From Lactuca virosa (lineage: Eukaryota > Streptophyta > Magnoliopsida > Asterales > Asteraceae), in contig CAKMRJ010005634.1 of assembly GCA_928212115.1 (NCBI GenBank), positions 173,723,714 to 173,787,713 of the forward strand: a stretch of DNA of 64,000 nucleotides, given 5' to 3'. The position numbers were made by a program, and so were the translations under genes. A model generated the notes under the pieces. The model saw only the letters and a list, made by a program, of their open reading frames with translations. It did not search any database and was not told the DNA's origin. Positions 35,276 through 45,778 of the stretch are shown here, one piece after another; positions within the stretch are counted from its first letter, which is position 1, and each line of letters opens with the position of its first letter.

Positions 35276-36249
35276 TCAATGAAAAAATTTAGGTCCCCAA
35301 GGCTTTTTGGGTCCTTGGTGATTAGTTTGAAATGCAATGTGATATGAAGAACCTAACACCCAATTACAAACTTTGGATTTCAAACTATCGATTAAGTCAA
35401 CTTCGTTAGACAAGGGAATCAAAATGAAATCATTCGTTGGTTTAGGTTTGACAACGACTTTCCCTTTTGCATTCTTAGTTTGTTTCACATCAACTTTTGC
35501 TTTTGGAACAACTTTCCATTGTCGAACAGAAGGATACGACTCCTTTGATGAAGAACTGCCATTCGAAGACTCATTCAAGTAGCTTTCATAAGCATGCCTG
35601 ATTTCCTCTTGAGAAAACTTCCCTGATTGATAAGATTTTCCTTTGCCTTCAAGCCAGTGATTAATATTCTTCGCATCATATTTTCCTTTGGTAAACGAAG
35701 CTTTAACTGACTGATTCGAAAGAGGATTGGGGAAATTTGGTTGTTTGGGTTTAAAAGGTTCATTTTTCTTCCCATTGACTTCCATCTTTTCGAAACTTCG
35801 TTTTGGAAACTTTGGTTTTGCATATGAATGATAACGATTTTGAAAAAGTTTATTATAGCCAACATTTGGTCGATTAAAAACTTGTTCATTTGAAAACCAT
35901 TTTTGTCTTTGAAATTGACTAAAATTCCTATGTTCATATGATTGAAAACCACTTATTTGAAAATGATTTTGTGAAAACCTTTTGTTTTGATGATTAGGAG
36001 TAAAATTCCTTGATTAATGGTTTTTAACAAAACTATCATTTCTTGGTTTTTGAACATTCGGTTTTAGATTTGGACTCGAGACATTTGAACTTCCTTTTGG
36101 AAAATCTTTTTGTTTTAGAGAAGAGAACGTACCTTTGAAGTCATTGGAGACTTGTGAGTTGTGGTAGAAACAAAACATCTTCCAGTAACATTCTCCTCTT
36201 CCTCTTTTCCCTCTTCGTACTTCGCGTACATTGCTCCATGCGTTGGGTT
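35276..36249 (-). pseudogene. SIRE-like gag-protease linker
   Basis: Lys/Asn/Phe/Ser-rich sequence in two or three frames after gag. The frame 35276-35785 (start MEVNGKKNEPFKPKQPNFPN) is in phase with the protease across a single TGA at 35276. The upstream part shows frameshifts near 35800 and 36050. Confidence 0.7.
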
Positions 36250-37476
36250 TCACATCTCTTCATCATCCGATCCAGATGACCAGATTTGATATGTTCCATC
36301 CCCTTCGCCATTCCCTCTAGCAACCAAAGACATCCCCTTCATCTTTGCTTTGACTTCTTCCAGCTTTGCAGCATAATAAACCTCATCCTTCACTTTATCT
36401 TTCTTCTCTTCTCTCTTCCTCAACATGCAATCACTTGAAATATGGTTTTCACCATTACAATAATGGCAATCGACACCAGAGTCCCCTTTTAGCTTCTTCT
36501 CTGGCTTCGCAACCTCAGACTTGTTATCTTTTACCTCCACCTTCGTCTCCTTTCTCATGCCCTTCACATTTGATGAGTTTCCTTTATAATCACTTTTTCC
36601 TTTGAACTTTGAATTGAATGTCTTCTTGAAGAATTTCTTCACTTTATTGTTTGAGTAAAAAGCCACCGCTTCGTCATCAGAATTAACAATCAGACCTTCA
36701 TCTTCAGATCCATCATTCTTAGCTGCTTCGACCTCAGCTTCTCTAGTTGTCACCTTTGACGTCAAGGCTAGAGGACCACCCAAACTCATTTTTGTTTCTT
36801 CAGCAATTTCATTGATCTCGCTTTCATGAGCCTTCAAAACATTGTAGAGATCAGTAAGAGAGTAATTATCAAAAATTTGTTGAGTATTAATCATAAGACT
36901 GATATTTCGCCCTTCTTTGCGAAGAGGACCCATCAGAAAAGTCAAGTTGAACTCCATTGTTTTGCGAATGATTCCATACCGACTGCATTTGAAGATTAAT
37001 TCATTCAGACGATCATAGTAGAGTTCAATATTTTCACCTTCTTTTTGTCTGAATTCTCCTAACTCAAGCAGACATTTCTTAACAGGGCTATTCTTCGTCT
37101 TCTCGCTCCCTTGATACTTGTCTTTCAAATTATTCCAAATTTCTTTAGAAGTCTTGCAACCACGCACATAGTTGTGAAGCATCGGTGGAAGAGCACCACA
37201 GAGTTCACGCAAGCATCTCTTCTCATTTTTCATCCATTTCTCATTTTGTTGACCAACATTTGTATTAGAACTTGCAGTTCCAACCTCTTGTAACAGAATT
37301 ACAGGATGAATTCCATCGATAATGCATTTCATGATATTTTCATCGATTACATTAAGATAGTCTTCCATCCTATCAACCCATTGATCATAGTATTCAGGAA
37401 TCAACATAGGGATTTTGGTTGAAGAACCAAGAAGATGAGAATAAGAAGTCATCGTGTTCATATTGAAGTTCGCCAT
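36250..37476 (-). CDS. gag: SIRE-like gag, apparently intact N-terminal ORF
   Basis: 408 codons from ATG 37476, about 245 bp after the LTR. Residues 1-230 have the UBN2-type copia gag pattern: YYDQWVDRMEDYL near the start, then VRGCKTSKEIWNNLKDKYQG, ELGEFRQKEGENIELYYDRL and a helix-rich region. A Lys-rich stretch follows, then one zinc knuckle CHYCNGENHISSDC near residue 340 and a charged tail. It would form the cytoplasmic retroelement particle and bind its RNA. The frame may be shorter than the original gag, since related sequence continues in other frames downstream. Confidence 0.85.
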   Translation of the reverse strand: MANFNMNTMTSYSHLLGSSTKIPMLIPEYYDQWVDRMEDYLNVIDENIMKCIIDGIHPVILLQEVGTASSNTNVGQQNEKWMKNEKRCLRELCGALPPMLHNYVRGCKTSKEIWNNLKDKYQGSEKTKNSPVKKCLLELGEFRQKEGENIELYYDRLNELIFKCSRYGIIRKTMEFNLTFLMGPLRKEGRNISLMINTQQIFDNYSLTDLYNVLKAHESEINEIAEETKMSLGGPLALTSKVTTREAEVEAAKNDGSEDEGLIVNSDDEAVAFYSNNKVKKFFKKTFNSKFKGKSDYKGNSSNVKGMRKETKVEVKDNKSEVAKPEKKLKGDSGVDCHYCNGENHISSDCMLRKREEKKDKVKDEVYYAAKLEEVKAKMKGMSLVARGNGEGDGTYQIWSSGSDDEEM

Positions 37477-37706
37477 TATTGTACGGACACAAAAGTTGAA
37501 AAGCTTAAAAAAAGGAATCTAAGAACTGAAACTTTCAGGAATCAAACACTAAACACTCGATTAATCAAACTAACAACAAAATTGAATCTAAGCAATTAAA
37601 CTGAAATGATTTTCTGGATCAAAAGTGTGGAATATTTTTGAATCTGAAACAACGACTCAAAACTTTTGAAACGAGCAAAAAAATCAGAGATCTATTGCTA
37701 GATCTT

Positions 37707-37718
37707 GCTTTGATACCA
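37707..37718 (-). promoter_or_regulatory. Primer binding site of the SIRE-like element
   Basis: The minus strand reads TGGTATCAAAGC two bases from the LTR, one mismatch from the usual initiator Met-tRNA site. Confidence 0.9.
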
Positions 37719-37720
37719 AA

Positions 37721-38057
37721 TGTAGTTCGTGTGAATCGTATAATTAAAAGGAAATCAGAGTATGAATCAAACAAGAACACAAAATCGTAAATATAATCTG
37801 TTTGGCTCAATATTACTTCTGAAAGATACAGAGAATATTTTAGAGTAAGAATAGCGAAGGCTCAAAAGTTACTCTAACTCTAGTACCTATCCCTATTTAT
37901 AGGAATGACAGAAGTAGACAAAAAATTACACAAGGGCTAATACAGTTATGCTTCGACATACATATGTGCCCTAATGCAATACATACAATACATACTTTGA
38001 CACTAATATATAACTAAGGACCACTTCGACACCTCACAACTAAATTCGACCTCAACA
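37721..38057 (-). mobile_element. 5' LTR of the SIRE-like element
   Basis: 337 bp, TG...CA ends, followed by the target duplication GTATG and then by the continuation of the copia 1 LTR. Confidence 0.95.
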
Positions 38058-38062
38058 GTATG

Positions 38063-38157
38063 GCATAGACCCTTTATAGGATGCATGTACCCTATTAATA
38101 GTTAATCGTTTTTCCGCATAGTACATGTTTTAGTTTTCTATAAAACCCATAAAAACA
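38063..38157 (+). mobile_element. Copia 1 3' LTR, last part
   Basis: It resumes the LTR sequence broken at 13490 and ends CCCATAAAAACA. Its reverse complement matches the outer end of the copia 2 LTR (TGGGTTTTATAGAAAAC, GATACATGCATCCTATAAA). Confidence 0.85.
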
Positions 38158-38560
38158 TGATTAAGGGAAGGACCTTTGCCAGAATTGAAGTTGGAAAGAA
38201 GGGGAAGAGTGAAGGATTCTCAAAATCCGATAAGAAGAGTAAATTCTCATAGTCTAAAGATCAGAAGTCTAAGGGTAACGAGGAGAAGTGGTGTGACAAG
38301 TGCAGAAGGAAACACTGTGGGGTGGATTGAAGGAGTGACCTATTGCAAGTGTGGGAAGACTAGTCACTATGCTAATGAATGCACGGCCAAGAAAGAAGTG
38401 TGATTTAAGTGTGGTGAAGAAGGACATTTCAAGCAAGACTGCCCAAAAAAGGAAGGAGCTGCAAAGCCAAACGTGCAACCAAAACCAAAGGCACAGGCAT
38501 TACAGATGACCCTGGAGGTAGCAAAAGATAAAGTAGATTAAGAGAAGGAATTTATTTATC
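38158..38560 (+). pseudogene. gag: Gypsy gag nucleocapsid remnant
   Basis: Three zinc knuckles occur in mixed frames. WCDKCRRKHCGVD is followed by a stop. CKCGKTSHYANEC has its first Cys misplaced by two nearby substitutions (TATTGC where TGTTAC would give the normal spacing). The third, KCGEEGHFKQDC, has its first Cys codon changed to TGA (38401). The tail PKKEGAAKPNVQPKPKAQAL and the following MTLEVAKD stretch are typical of Ty3/gypsy gag-protease junctions. Confidence 0.8.
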
Positions 38561-39500
38561 CAGAGTTCAAGATACGAAGTGGTTGTCCCATATAAATAGT
38601 GTTGTATTATGGCATGGAGTATGGTGAACTTGAATAATATTGTAATCGTTTTCACGAAGTTATACAATCCCTAATTACGTTATACTATTCAATGTGCACT
38701 GTGATTCTCTTGTATGGTGACTTTGGGGATTGCAAGGCAATTCCTAGGACGAGTATAAGTTGGTGTGAAAGGTAGTAGAGGCCTATACTACCAGAAGCAC
38801 AAGAATCGCACTTGGATCAGGGAGAGTCACAAGGTTAATAAGGCACTAGTAGTTGAGTTCATTTTTCCAATCTTCGTCGTTACCATCATTTCGGTGATGA
38901 GTAAGAAAATGAATATTATTTCGACCTTAGTGGTCATAGGGAATCGAGTCCGATTAAAATAAATTTGTGAATTGAGAACAATGTAGTGTCCGACTTTAGT
39001 TAAGAGGTTGAAGAAAAAGGTAATCGATAGGAGTATTGAAGCTATCGATAAGGCTAAGCAGCTAGTAGCTAGAAAGAACACACACCATAATATGGTTGTA
39101 CCATATTAGAAAATACATGAAGGTATCTTCCATGCTAGAGTTTTACTCATAGAGACCTGAGTCTAGCCATTGCATCATGTGATGGAAGGCCATCAGAGCG
39201 TGACCATTCGATCTGTCATGGTATCCAAATTAAAGAACATATCATGGGTTGAGTTTGTTTCGTATGGTGGATACATCTCTGATGAAGGTCAAGTTTATAA
39301 CTCAAAAGTTAGGACTGAAGGTTTAATAGAGAATGAAGAACGGATACAAGGTTGAGCACCGCCAGCAGCTAAGAAGTGCAAGAATTGTTACTGGTTTGAA
39401 AAGACATAGGATTTACGGTTATTATCTAGGATGGAAAGATGATGTACGAAATCATTATACAAGTCCTGTTTTGTTGATGATTCTGGGACGTAATCATCAT
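38561..39500 (+). other. Collapsed gypsy interior, mostly unrecognised
   Basis: Protease, RT and integrase would be here in a full element; I see none. Near 39432-39475 the frame reads WKDDVRNHYTSPVL, resembling the end of a chromovirus pol (W-x-x-E/D...YP..LF). Confidence 0.45.
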
Positions 39501-39514
39501 AAGGGGGAGATAAT
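39501..39514 (+). promoter_or_regulatory. Gypsy polypurine tract
   Basis: AAGGGGGAGATAAT sits directly before the LTR start. Confidence 0.85.
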
Positions 39515-41594
39515 TATAACATTCGCAGATTCGGGCCAGACAATTAAAACGATAAAAACAACATTTTTATAGAAGATTATTTAGAATAAATAGTCCAAGT
39601 AAAAGTTATACAATATGTGACTAGGATTCCATACATATAAAGATCTTTGAAATCCGACTTCGTATGAAGAAGTTATGCTTCTTCGAAGTTTCACAATTAA
39701 ACCGGCACGGATCTGCGTATTATAAAATGTGAATTTTTGATATATTGCTTATTAGCCTAAGTAATCTAAATGAAAGTCACAGTAGATGTAAAAACAAGAG
39801 TGTGCATATAGAGATCGTCCAAATCTGACTTCGCGAGAGGAAATTATGATTTTTCGAAGTTTCAACAGCAGTGCGGACACAAAAATCAAAATTCAAATCG
39901 GTTGATTGTTATTCGAAACAATCTAAACGAGAATTGTAGATCTCGTAAAGATGAACCAGTCAATATAAAGATAGTCGAGAACGGAGTTCATATGAAGGAG
40001 TTATGAATTTCTCACAGACTTTAACAATATAAATCGGTGTAAATATAAATTTATAACAGAATGAGAATTAGCTATTGGAATCTAAATGAAATTTGTAGTA
40101 CTCGGAAATACTACGCGTAGATATAAAGAACGTCAAAAATGGAGCTCGTATGCGAAAGTTATGATTTTTCAATGATTTAGAAAATACCTGGTAAACTGAT
40201 GATCTGGCGGCCTAAGAGCACGCCACGTGGCAAATTCGTGAATGCTCTTAATCGACTCAGAGCCAGCTCATCAGGACATGGCAAGCTTATAGCCACGACG
40301 TGACGCGTCACGGAGACAACTCTTACACCGACTCGATACGTGACACGAGGAGAATGCAACGCGTGACTATATGGATTGATCCAAACCTCACAACGTGACA
40401 CATTCAGTGTCACGACGTGACAAGCTTCAAACTTCACCCTATAAATAGCCTTGAGTTTTCTTTATTTTTCCGCACATCTTCTTTGCGGTTTTCTCTCAAA
40501 CTTTCCTACAACCTCAATGCACGACTTTAGGAGTTTCTAAGTATTAGTAGCGAAGCTCTGGAGCATCAGAGTGCTAGATCAAATAGAATTTTCACCTTAA
40601 CCAGGTGAGTGCGTAGTTACTTTCGAGATTATTATCCTAATAAAAGTATTTATTACGTAGAGGATTTAGTAAATACTGAATGTGTTATATGTATTTCTAT
40701 GCTATTCGTATATCATAAATTATAATATGGCATCATCAAGAACTATACTAGAAATCAAGTACTTTTATAGTCTCGTTTATGTTATAAACTGAGACTTGGA
40801 AAGGATGCGTAGTTCAAAATAAGTTGAATATTAAATAAGTATCATTATGGGGTAAAGTGTGAGATCAACACAGAGTGTAGTATTCCTCCTCTTTCTAGAT
40901 AGCCATAAATGGTGTGTCTGTATCGGACAACTGGAGGGCATGTTCTGGTTATCTCACAGAGTAAGATAACAACACTTGATCATTCTAGACGGTCTTTTCA
41001 ATTACGTTTCTAATGTGAGCTCATAACCTACAGACGTCGATGAAATGGGATACCATATTCACCAAATACTCTGATGGTTCGAGTGCCTTTACGACTTATA
41101 CCAACCAATGAATCCCTTAGCTGTATAGTCTAACAGTTGCTCAAACGATTTATCAGGTTAGGTGATTCTCTAGAGAATCATTGAACCAGGATTTGTGAGA
41201 ATCGTTTGGACTGAGTATGTCCAGGTAGAGTATCTTATAAATATTTATGTGGCGGTTTATATATCTATATTGATTAGAGATGTATATATTACAAGAATAT
41301 TAATATGATTTGTTATCATAAAAAATATTATGGGCTTGGAAACCCTATGTATCTCACCAGATTTTTTCAAACCAGACCCACTCAATTTATATGTATAACA
41401 GGTAGCGAAACTAAGGCTGCTGGAAAATAATTAGGATGCCAAGTGAAATAAAAGATAAACTTGTAATAGTTTTCAGGACCTTTCTTTTTACGTTGTAACC
41501 TATGTCGGATAATAATTATCACAGCCTCGATATTTTAAATATTATCAAACAACGTTTGATATCCCAAAATATTTTATTAAACTGAGATTTTCCG
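39515..41594 (+). mobile_element. Gypsy 3' LTR
   Basis: Starts TATAACATTCGCAGATTCGG (TA where TG is expected). It includes a TATA box at 40440, and near 41360 a stretch reading CTCACCAGATTTTTTCAAAC and ATAACAGGTAGCGAAACTAA. The end, expected as ...CA, is unclear because the 120-bp palindrome begins at 41595 right after TTTCCG. Confidence 0.75.
40190..40447 (+). promoter_or_regulatory. LTR promoter with ACGT-core cluster
   Basis: ACGT-type motifs (GCCACGTGGC near 40222, CCACGACGTGACGCGTCAC near 40294, CACGACGTGAC near 40410) precede TATAAATA at 40440-40447, as in the copy at 3325-3571. Confidence 0.5.
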
Positions 41595-41634
41595 CATCTA
41601 AGGCGTCCATATATAAGAATTTTTGTTAAAAAAG

Positions 41635-41674
<40 letters not shown>

Positions 41675-41714
41675 CTTTTTTAACAAAAATTCTTATATAT
41701 GGACGCCTTAGATG
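41595..41714. repeat. Perfect 120-bp palindrome
   Basis: The left arm 41595-41638 starts CATCTAAGGCGTCCATATAT. The right arm 41671-41714 is its exact reverse complement. The 32-bp (AT) centre is itself palindromic, so all 120 bases are self-complementary. It could extrude as a cruciform, or its RNA could fold into a 44-bp hairpin. It may be a very short foldback element. Confidence 0.95.
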
Positions 41715-41739
41715 TGTATAATTTTTTTTTTTGAAAAAA

Positions 41740-41743
<4 letters not shown>

Positions 41744-41787
<44 letters not shown>

Positions 41788-41796
41788 ATATATATA

Positions 41797-41833
<37 letters not shown>

Positions 41834-41838
41834 ATATA
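41744..41838. repeat. (TA)n microsatellite with TC interruptions
   Basis: TA units broken by three TCTATA variants. Confidence 0.95.
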
Positions 41839-42482
41839 CTCTTAAACTTACCATATTAGTGAAAAGGCCATCATATTCAATCGGGGACGGGTGTACCTAG
41901 TAAAAACTCAAAAATATAAACAACGACAAAATTTTTAGACTTAATTGCAAACAAAAAAATTACTTACTTGAACGTGATGTCAAAATATAAAGGTTTTTCT
42001 GAAAATTTGGTAAATAATAAAACTAGTTGATAAACTATAAGATTGTATTTTTAGTAATTGATAAATTATATATTTTAAAAATAAAAATAAAAATTACAAT
42101 AAACTCGTTAAATTGCTAATGTAGTTAGATTTTAAAAAAACTAATTTATAATCTATTTTTTTGATTTGTTGAATATATTGACTTATAAAAGATTGAAAGA
42201 TAAAGTAATTGTGACGTATCAAACATAACCTCAGTTAATCATATTTTATAAATTTGTATAAATGGTTGATATAATGTTTTAGTTTATCAAAGTTAAATAT
42301 AAATTAACATCATTTGGATAAATAAACAAGAGATTTCACCGAAAAAAATAAAGAACATCTACAATGACAGGTTTTTAGTAGAATTTTTCATGAAAAAACT
42401 CAAATGAAAGTAACTTATTGTATTTATGATAATAAGAGAGTTTTTTCAAATTAGTATTCTAGATGTTTTTATATGTCTAATA
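41839..42482. other. AT-rich intergenic DNA, no gene seen
   Basis: No coding pattern, transposon ends or repeats recognised. Confidence 0.5.
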
Positions 42483-43362
42483 TAGGGATGAACTTTAGAA
42501 CCGGACCGGTTTGGAACCGGAACTGATTTTCCTATAGTATAAGAACTAGGAACCGGACCGCCAGTTCTAAAGCCGGTTCCGGTTCCTGTCCCGATTTTTC
42601 GGTTATTTTTCAAACTAGAACCGGTTGAAATATTATAGATGATATGTTATCTTCCGGAGCTTGTAAATGATTCAATATTTAACCAAATTATGACTTTTTA
42701 CATTCTAAATTGAAGTACAAACACTAACTTACATGATGAAAGAAGAATCAAATAATTTCGCCTTCATATGAGTGAGTTATGCGCATTTTAAAAGTTGGAC
42801 AGATTTCAAAAAAAAAAATGTTGAAACGGAAAATACGCAACATTGATATGTTGTCTTCTGGGGTCTATAATTGATTCAATATCTAACAAAAATATGTGTT
42901 TTTATAGTCTGAAATGAACTACAAACACCAAATTACATGCTGGAAAAAATATTAAGTAATTCCGACGTCATATGAATGAGTTATGCTCATTTAAAAAAAT
43001 GTTTCAGATTCAAAAAAAACAAAAAAAAAATGTTGAAATAGAAAAAACTCAGCATCGATATTCTTTCTTTCGGGGGGGTGTGTCTAATTCAATATTTAAC
43101 CAAAACATATGTTTGTACAGTAAAAAATGAATTACAAACTCCAAATTACATGTTGGAAAAAAAATCAAATAATTCCGACTTCATATGAATGAGTTATGCG
43201 CATTTTAAAAAATGAGAAAAATATCAAACCGGTTCCTGTTTTTAGAACCGGAACCGGTTTTCATAAAAATGGAGAACCGGTAACCGGACCTTGTTACCAA
43301 TTCCGGTTCCGGTTCCGGTTCCTGTCCGGTTCCAGTTCCGACGGTTCTAATGTTCATCCCTA
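42483..43362. mobile_element. Non-autonomous hAT-like element (880 bp)
   Basis: TIRs start TAGGGATGAAC at the left and, in reverse complement, TAGGGATGAAC at the right, then TTAGAACCG. Perfect 8-bp target duplications GTCTAATA lie at 42475-42482 and 43363-43370, the size typical of hAT elements. Subterminal regions are packed with ACCGG/CCGGTT motifs on both sides, as expected for hAT transposase binding. No transposase is encoded. The interior is three copies of a repeat of about 190-210 bp. Confidence 0.92.
42630..43215. repeat. Three tandem copies inside the hAT-like element
   Basis: Each copy has a ...GATAT-GTT-TCTTCYGG start, AATTCAATATTTAACCAAA, TTACATGNTGGAAAAA, and TCATATGAATGAGTTATGCG near its end. 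The copies start at about 42630, 42840 and 43050. Confidence 0.85.
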
Positions 43363-43370
43363 GTCTAATA

Positions 43371-43743
43371 GTTACAGATGATAGATAAAGAAATATAAGA
43401 TTCTGAATGTTAATCGAAAAAACTCATAAGATAACTTCTTAATTTACAAGCAATTTGAGAAAAGTTTGTATTTTTTTTTCATGATTTTTCCAATTTTCAA
43501 GAGTTTTTTGGTCTGAAAAAACTATTATTGGGTATTCTTCAGACAACTTGTATTAATTTTTTTATTTAGTTTTTATTTTAAAAACTATAATGATAAATTG
43601 TTTTCTAAAATATAATTCGACTAAAATTCTAGGAAACTAAGAAAAAAAAATAACCCTTTAAATTGAGTTCAGTCTAACTTCAAATTGTCTTATTTAATTC
43701 TAAAAGTATGTCATAAAATTAAAAATTATAATTTAAGAATACA
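43371..43743. other. AT-rich DNA between hAT elements
   Basis: Nothing recognised. Confidence 0.5.
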
Positions 43744-43751
43744 GTTTAAAT

Positions 43752-44403
43752 TAGGATGAGCAAAAACCGTACCGCAACTAAAATTAACCACAAAAACCGC
43801 AACCGCAATAAAAACCGATGGTGATGTTTTCAGTTTTTCAAAAACCGCAAATTTGCGGTGCGGTGGGTTACTAGTTTTCAAAAACTGCAAAAAAACCGCA
43901 CCGCACCGTATATATTATATACAATTTTTTTATATTAATTTATTAATATATTAAATATTAAAAATAAGACAAGTTTCATGGATGAAAGAATGATAAAATT
44001 CTAAATGACAAAAGTATTGGTTTTTTGTTATGTTTAACTTTGAAAAATGATGACATTTCACAATTTTAAGATATTTATTGTTAATTACTAGTGATTTCAC
44101 GTGTTTAAGATATTAATTGTTTGTGGTTTAAGTTAATTGTCTTATACCTTATTCTTTTTTTTTATTATTATTATAGATAATATGTTTGAACTTTTAAAAC
44201 CGTTTAAACTATAAACTACGGTTAAAAACCACACAATATAAACACACCAAATCCATGCGGTTAATAACCGAAACACAAAAAAAAATAAACCGCACCGCAA
44301 AAATAACCGCACTAAGCGGTTTTGAAAATGTATTAACCGTATTTGCGGTTAGTGGTGAGGTTTTGACCAATAACCGCACCGAACCGCATCGCGTTCACTC
44401 CTA
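43752..44403. mobile_element. Second non-autonomous hAT-like element (652 bp)
   Basis: The left end is TAGGATGAGCAAAAACCG; the right end in reverse complement is TAGGAGTGAACGCGATGCGG. The 8-bp flanks are GTTTAAAT (43744-43751) and CTTTAAAT (44404-44411), matching at 7 of 8. Subterminal ACCGC/GCGGT motifs repeat at both ends. No coding content. It is a different family from the element at 42483. Confidence 0.85.
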
Positions 44404-44411
44404 CTTTAAAT

Positions 44412-44925
44412 TAAACTAAATTAAAACTATATCTGTTACATATAATTTGTCAAAAATACTTTTTAGAACGACGCCAATGTTTCAATCAGAACTAGGACCT
44501 CAATAATTCAAATTGAGGAGGGACACAGGCTGGCATGCTGCTGGATTACATATAAGATTAAGACGTTTGGTAATTGGTATTGGTCAAAAAATAACACCTG
44601 TTGTGTGTAGTGTAGTAATACCACTTGCGAACAATTCATGCATTTTTTTGCATTATCAGCCGGCCGCGTATGGACCACTAGGACCATGGTTTTGGATATC
44701 AATGAGATTACGTATCAATTACGTTTCAATCTGCCACATCTCCAATTGTTGGTCCTCCGTGTTCATAATGGGTTATTGCGATTGTACGATCATTTATATG
44801 TACTTGATCGTTAAACTTTTTTATATTTATAGAAATAAATATGAAAAGTAGTATATTTTATAATTTTAGGACATCCATAATAATTAAATAGAATGCTACT
44901 ATTCGTATATTCTTTTAAAATATAT
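44412..44925. other. Unassigned low-copy-looking DNA
   Basis: Moderate GC around 44510-44780, including a NotI-like CGGCCGCG near 44661. A 112-codon plus-strand frame (44513-44851) has no recognised domain and no clear codon bias. This may be original host intergenic or promoter sequence. Confidence 0.3.
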
Positions 44926-45766
44926 TGTATTGGGTTTTATAGAAAACAAATTTGTACAATGCAGAAAACAATTATGAATTAATATGATACATGCATCCTA
45001 TAAAAGATCAATGTTATACACCTTGACGGTTACATACAATGAACAACTAAATTATCTTAACCTAGTGTAATTCGAAAATTGCAAAGTTAAGATTACATAC
45101 CTTTTGATTTGTTATTGTAAACAAATCAAACCAATCCTTGTAGTTGTGAAGCTTGGAAAAACTACCACTAAAGAGATGATGCTTTTAATGGTTTGTACCT
45201 AAACCCAAACAACAAGAACACAAAAGCAGAGAAGATGGTATAGCAAAATTTCGGCTATGGAAGGAGTAAGGGAAGTGCACAAAAATATGAACTCAAGGTG
45301 TCATATTTATAGGTGTTAAGAAATCATTGGATAACCTTAATTTGAATATAATAATAATATCTCAAATTAGGTAGGTATCCAATGCATTAATTATCCTTCA
45401 AGGCTTCCAAGAAGCCGTAGATAGCTCTACAAAAACTGTCTCTGTGAGGGAGGTTCTAGAAATTTCTTCATTGCTCAACTTATGAACAATGTCACTTTTG
45501 GTCTCTGCATTTCTATTAAATTTAATTAATCCCAAAATTAATTCGAATTAATTTTTGATTAATTCTAAATTAATAACTACCATTTCTAATTAATATATTA
45601 ATCATATAATATATTAATAATTCATTTATATTAATTTATTATTATCCTCATTCTCCAAATGCAATTATTCTCAGTTACTAGTTCTGATGGCAACCCAAAA
45701 AGGATTTTGCTTTCATTTCAAGAATATATCAATTTAGTTATTGGTTTAGACACCTACATCCATCAG
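44926..45766 (-). mobile_element. Copia 2 3' LTR
   Basis: 841 bp, with TG...CA ends (TGTATTGGG... and ...CATCCATCA). It aligns with the split copia 1 LTR over its length. Confidence 0.9.
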
Positions 45767-45778
45767 TCTCCCACTTGC
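45767..45778 (-). promoter_or_regulatory. Copia 2 polypurine tract
   Basis: The minus strand reads CAAGTGGGAGAC, identical to copia 1, directly before the LTR. Confidence 0.85.

Larger units (their letters stand above)
13491..38057 (-). mobile_element. Complete SIRE-like Ty1/copia element with accessory ORF
   Basis: Two 337-bp LTRs (13491-13827 and 37721-38057) bound the element, with perfect 5-bp target duplications GTATG at 13486-13490 and 38058-38062. In minus-strand order it has a PBS for initiator Met-tRNA, gag, protease, integrase, RT and RNase H, a spacer, a very long additional ORF, a polypurine tract and the 3' LTR. A 12-kb gypsy element (16439-28445) is nested in the extra ORF, so the element proper is about 12.6 kb. 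An ORF after pol and the RNase H sequence fit the SIRE/Maximus lineage, but 337-bp LTRs are short for it, so the lineage is inferred. Confidence 0.9.
8248..38157 (+). mobile_element. Ty1/copia element 'copia 1', 5'-truncated, interrupted
   Basis: Gag, protease, integrase, RT and RNase H remnants follow in copia order on the plus strand (8248-11839), then a 3' untranslated region, a polypurine tract and one LTR (12727-13490 plus 38063-38157). The 5' LTR, leader and gag start are missing: sequence begins mid-gag next to a gypsy LTR end. The LTR is split by the SIRE-like element at 13491-38057. Copia 2 (44926-62640) is a second member of the family in opposite orientation. Many in-frame stops and shifts show that it is dead. 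Confidence 0.9.
38158..41594 (+). mobile_element. Ty3/gypsy remnant: gag end, 3' tail, PPT and LTR
   Basis: Only the 3' end of gag, the last codons of pol, a polypurine tract and an LTR remain, so most of pol is deleted. The left boundary coincides with the copia 1 LTR end. The LTR shares its first 1.08 kb with 2635-3719, so both derive from related elements. Confidence 0.8.

Noticed and set aside
44513..44851. 112-codon plus-strand frame in low-copy-looking DNA
   Set aside because: No domain, no codon bias and no splice context; kept only as unassigned DNA.
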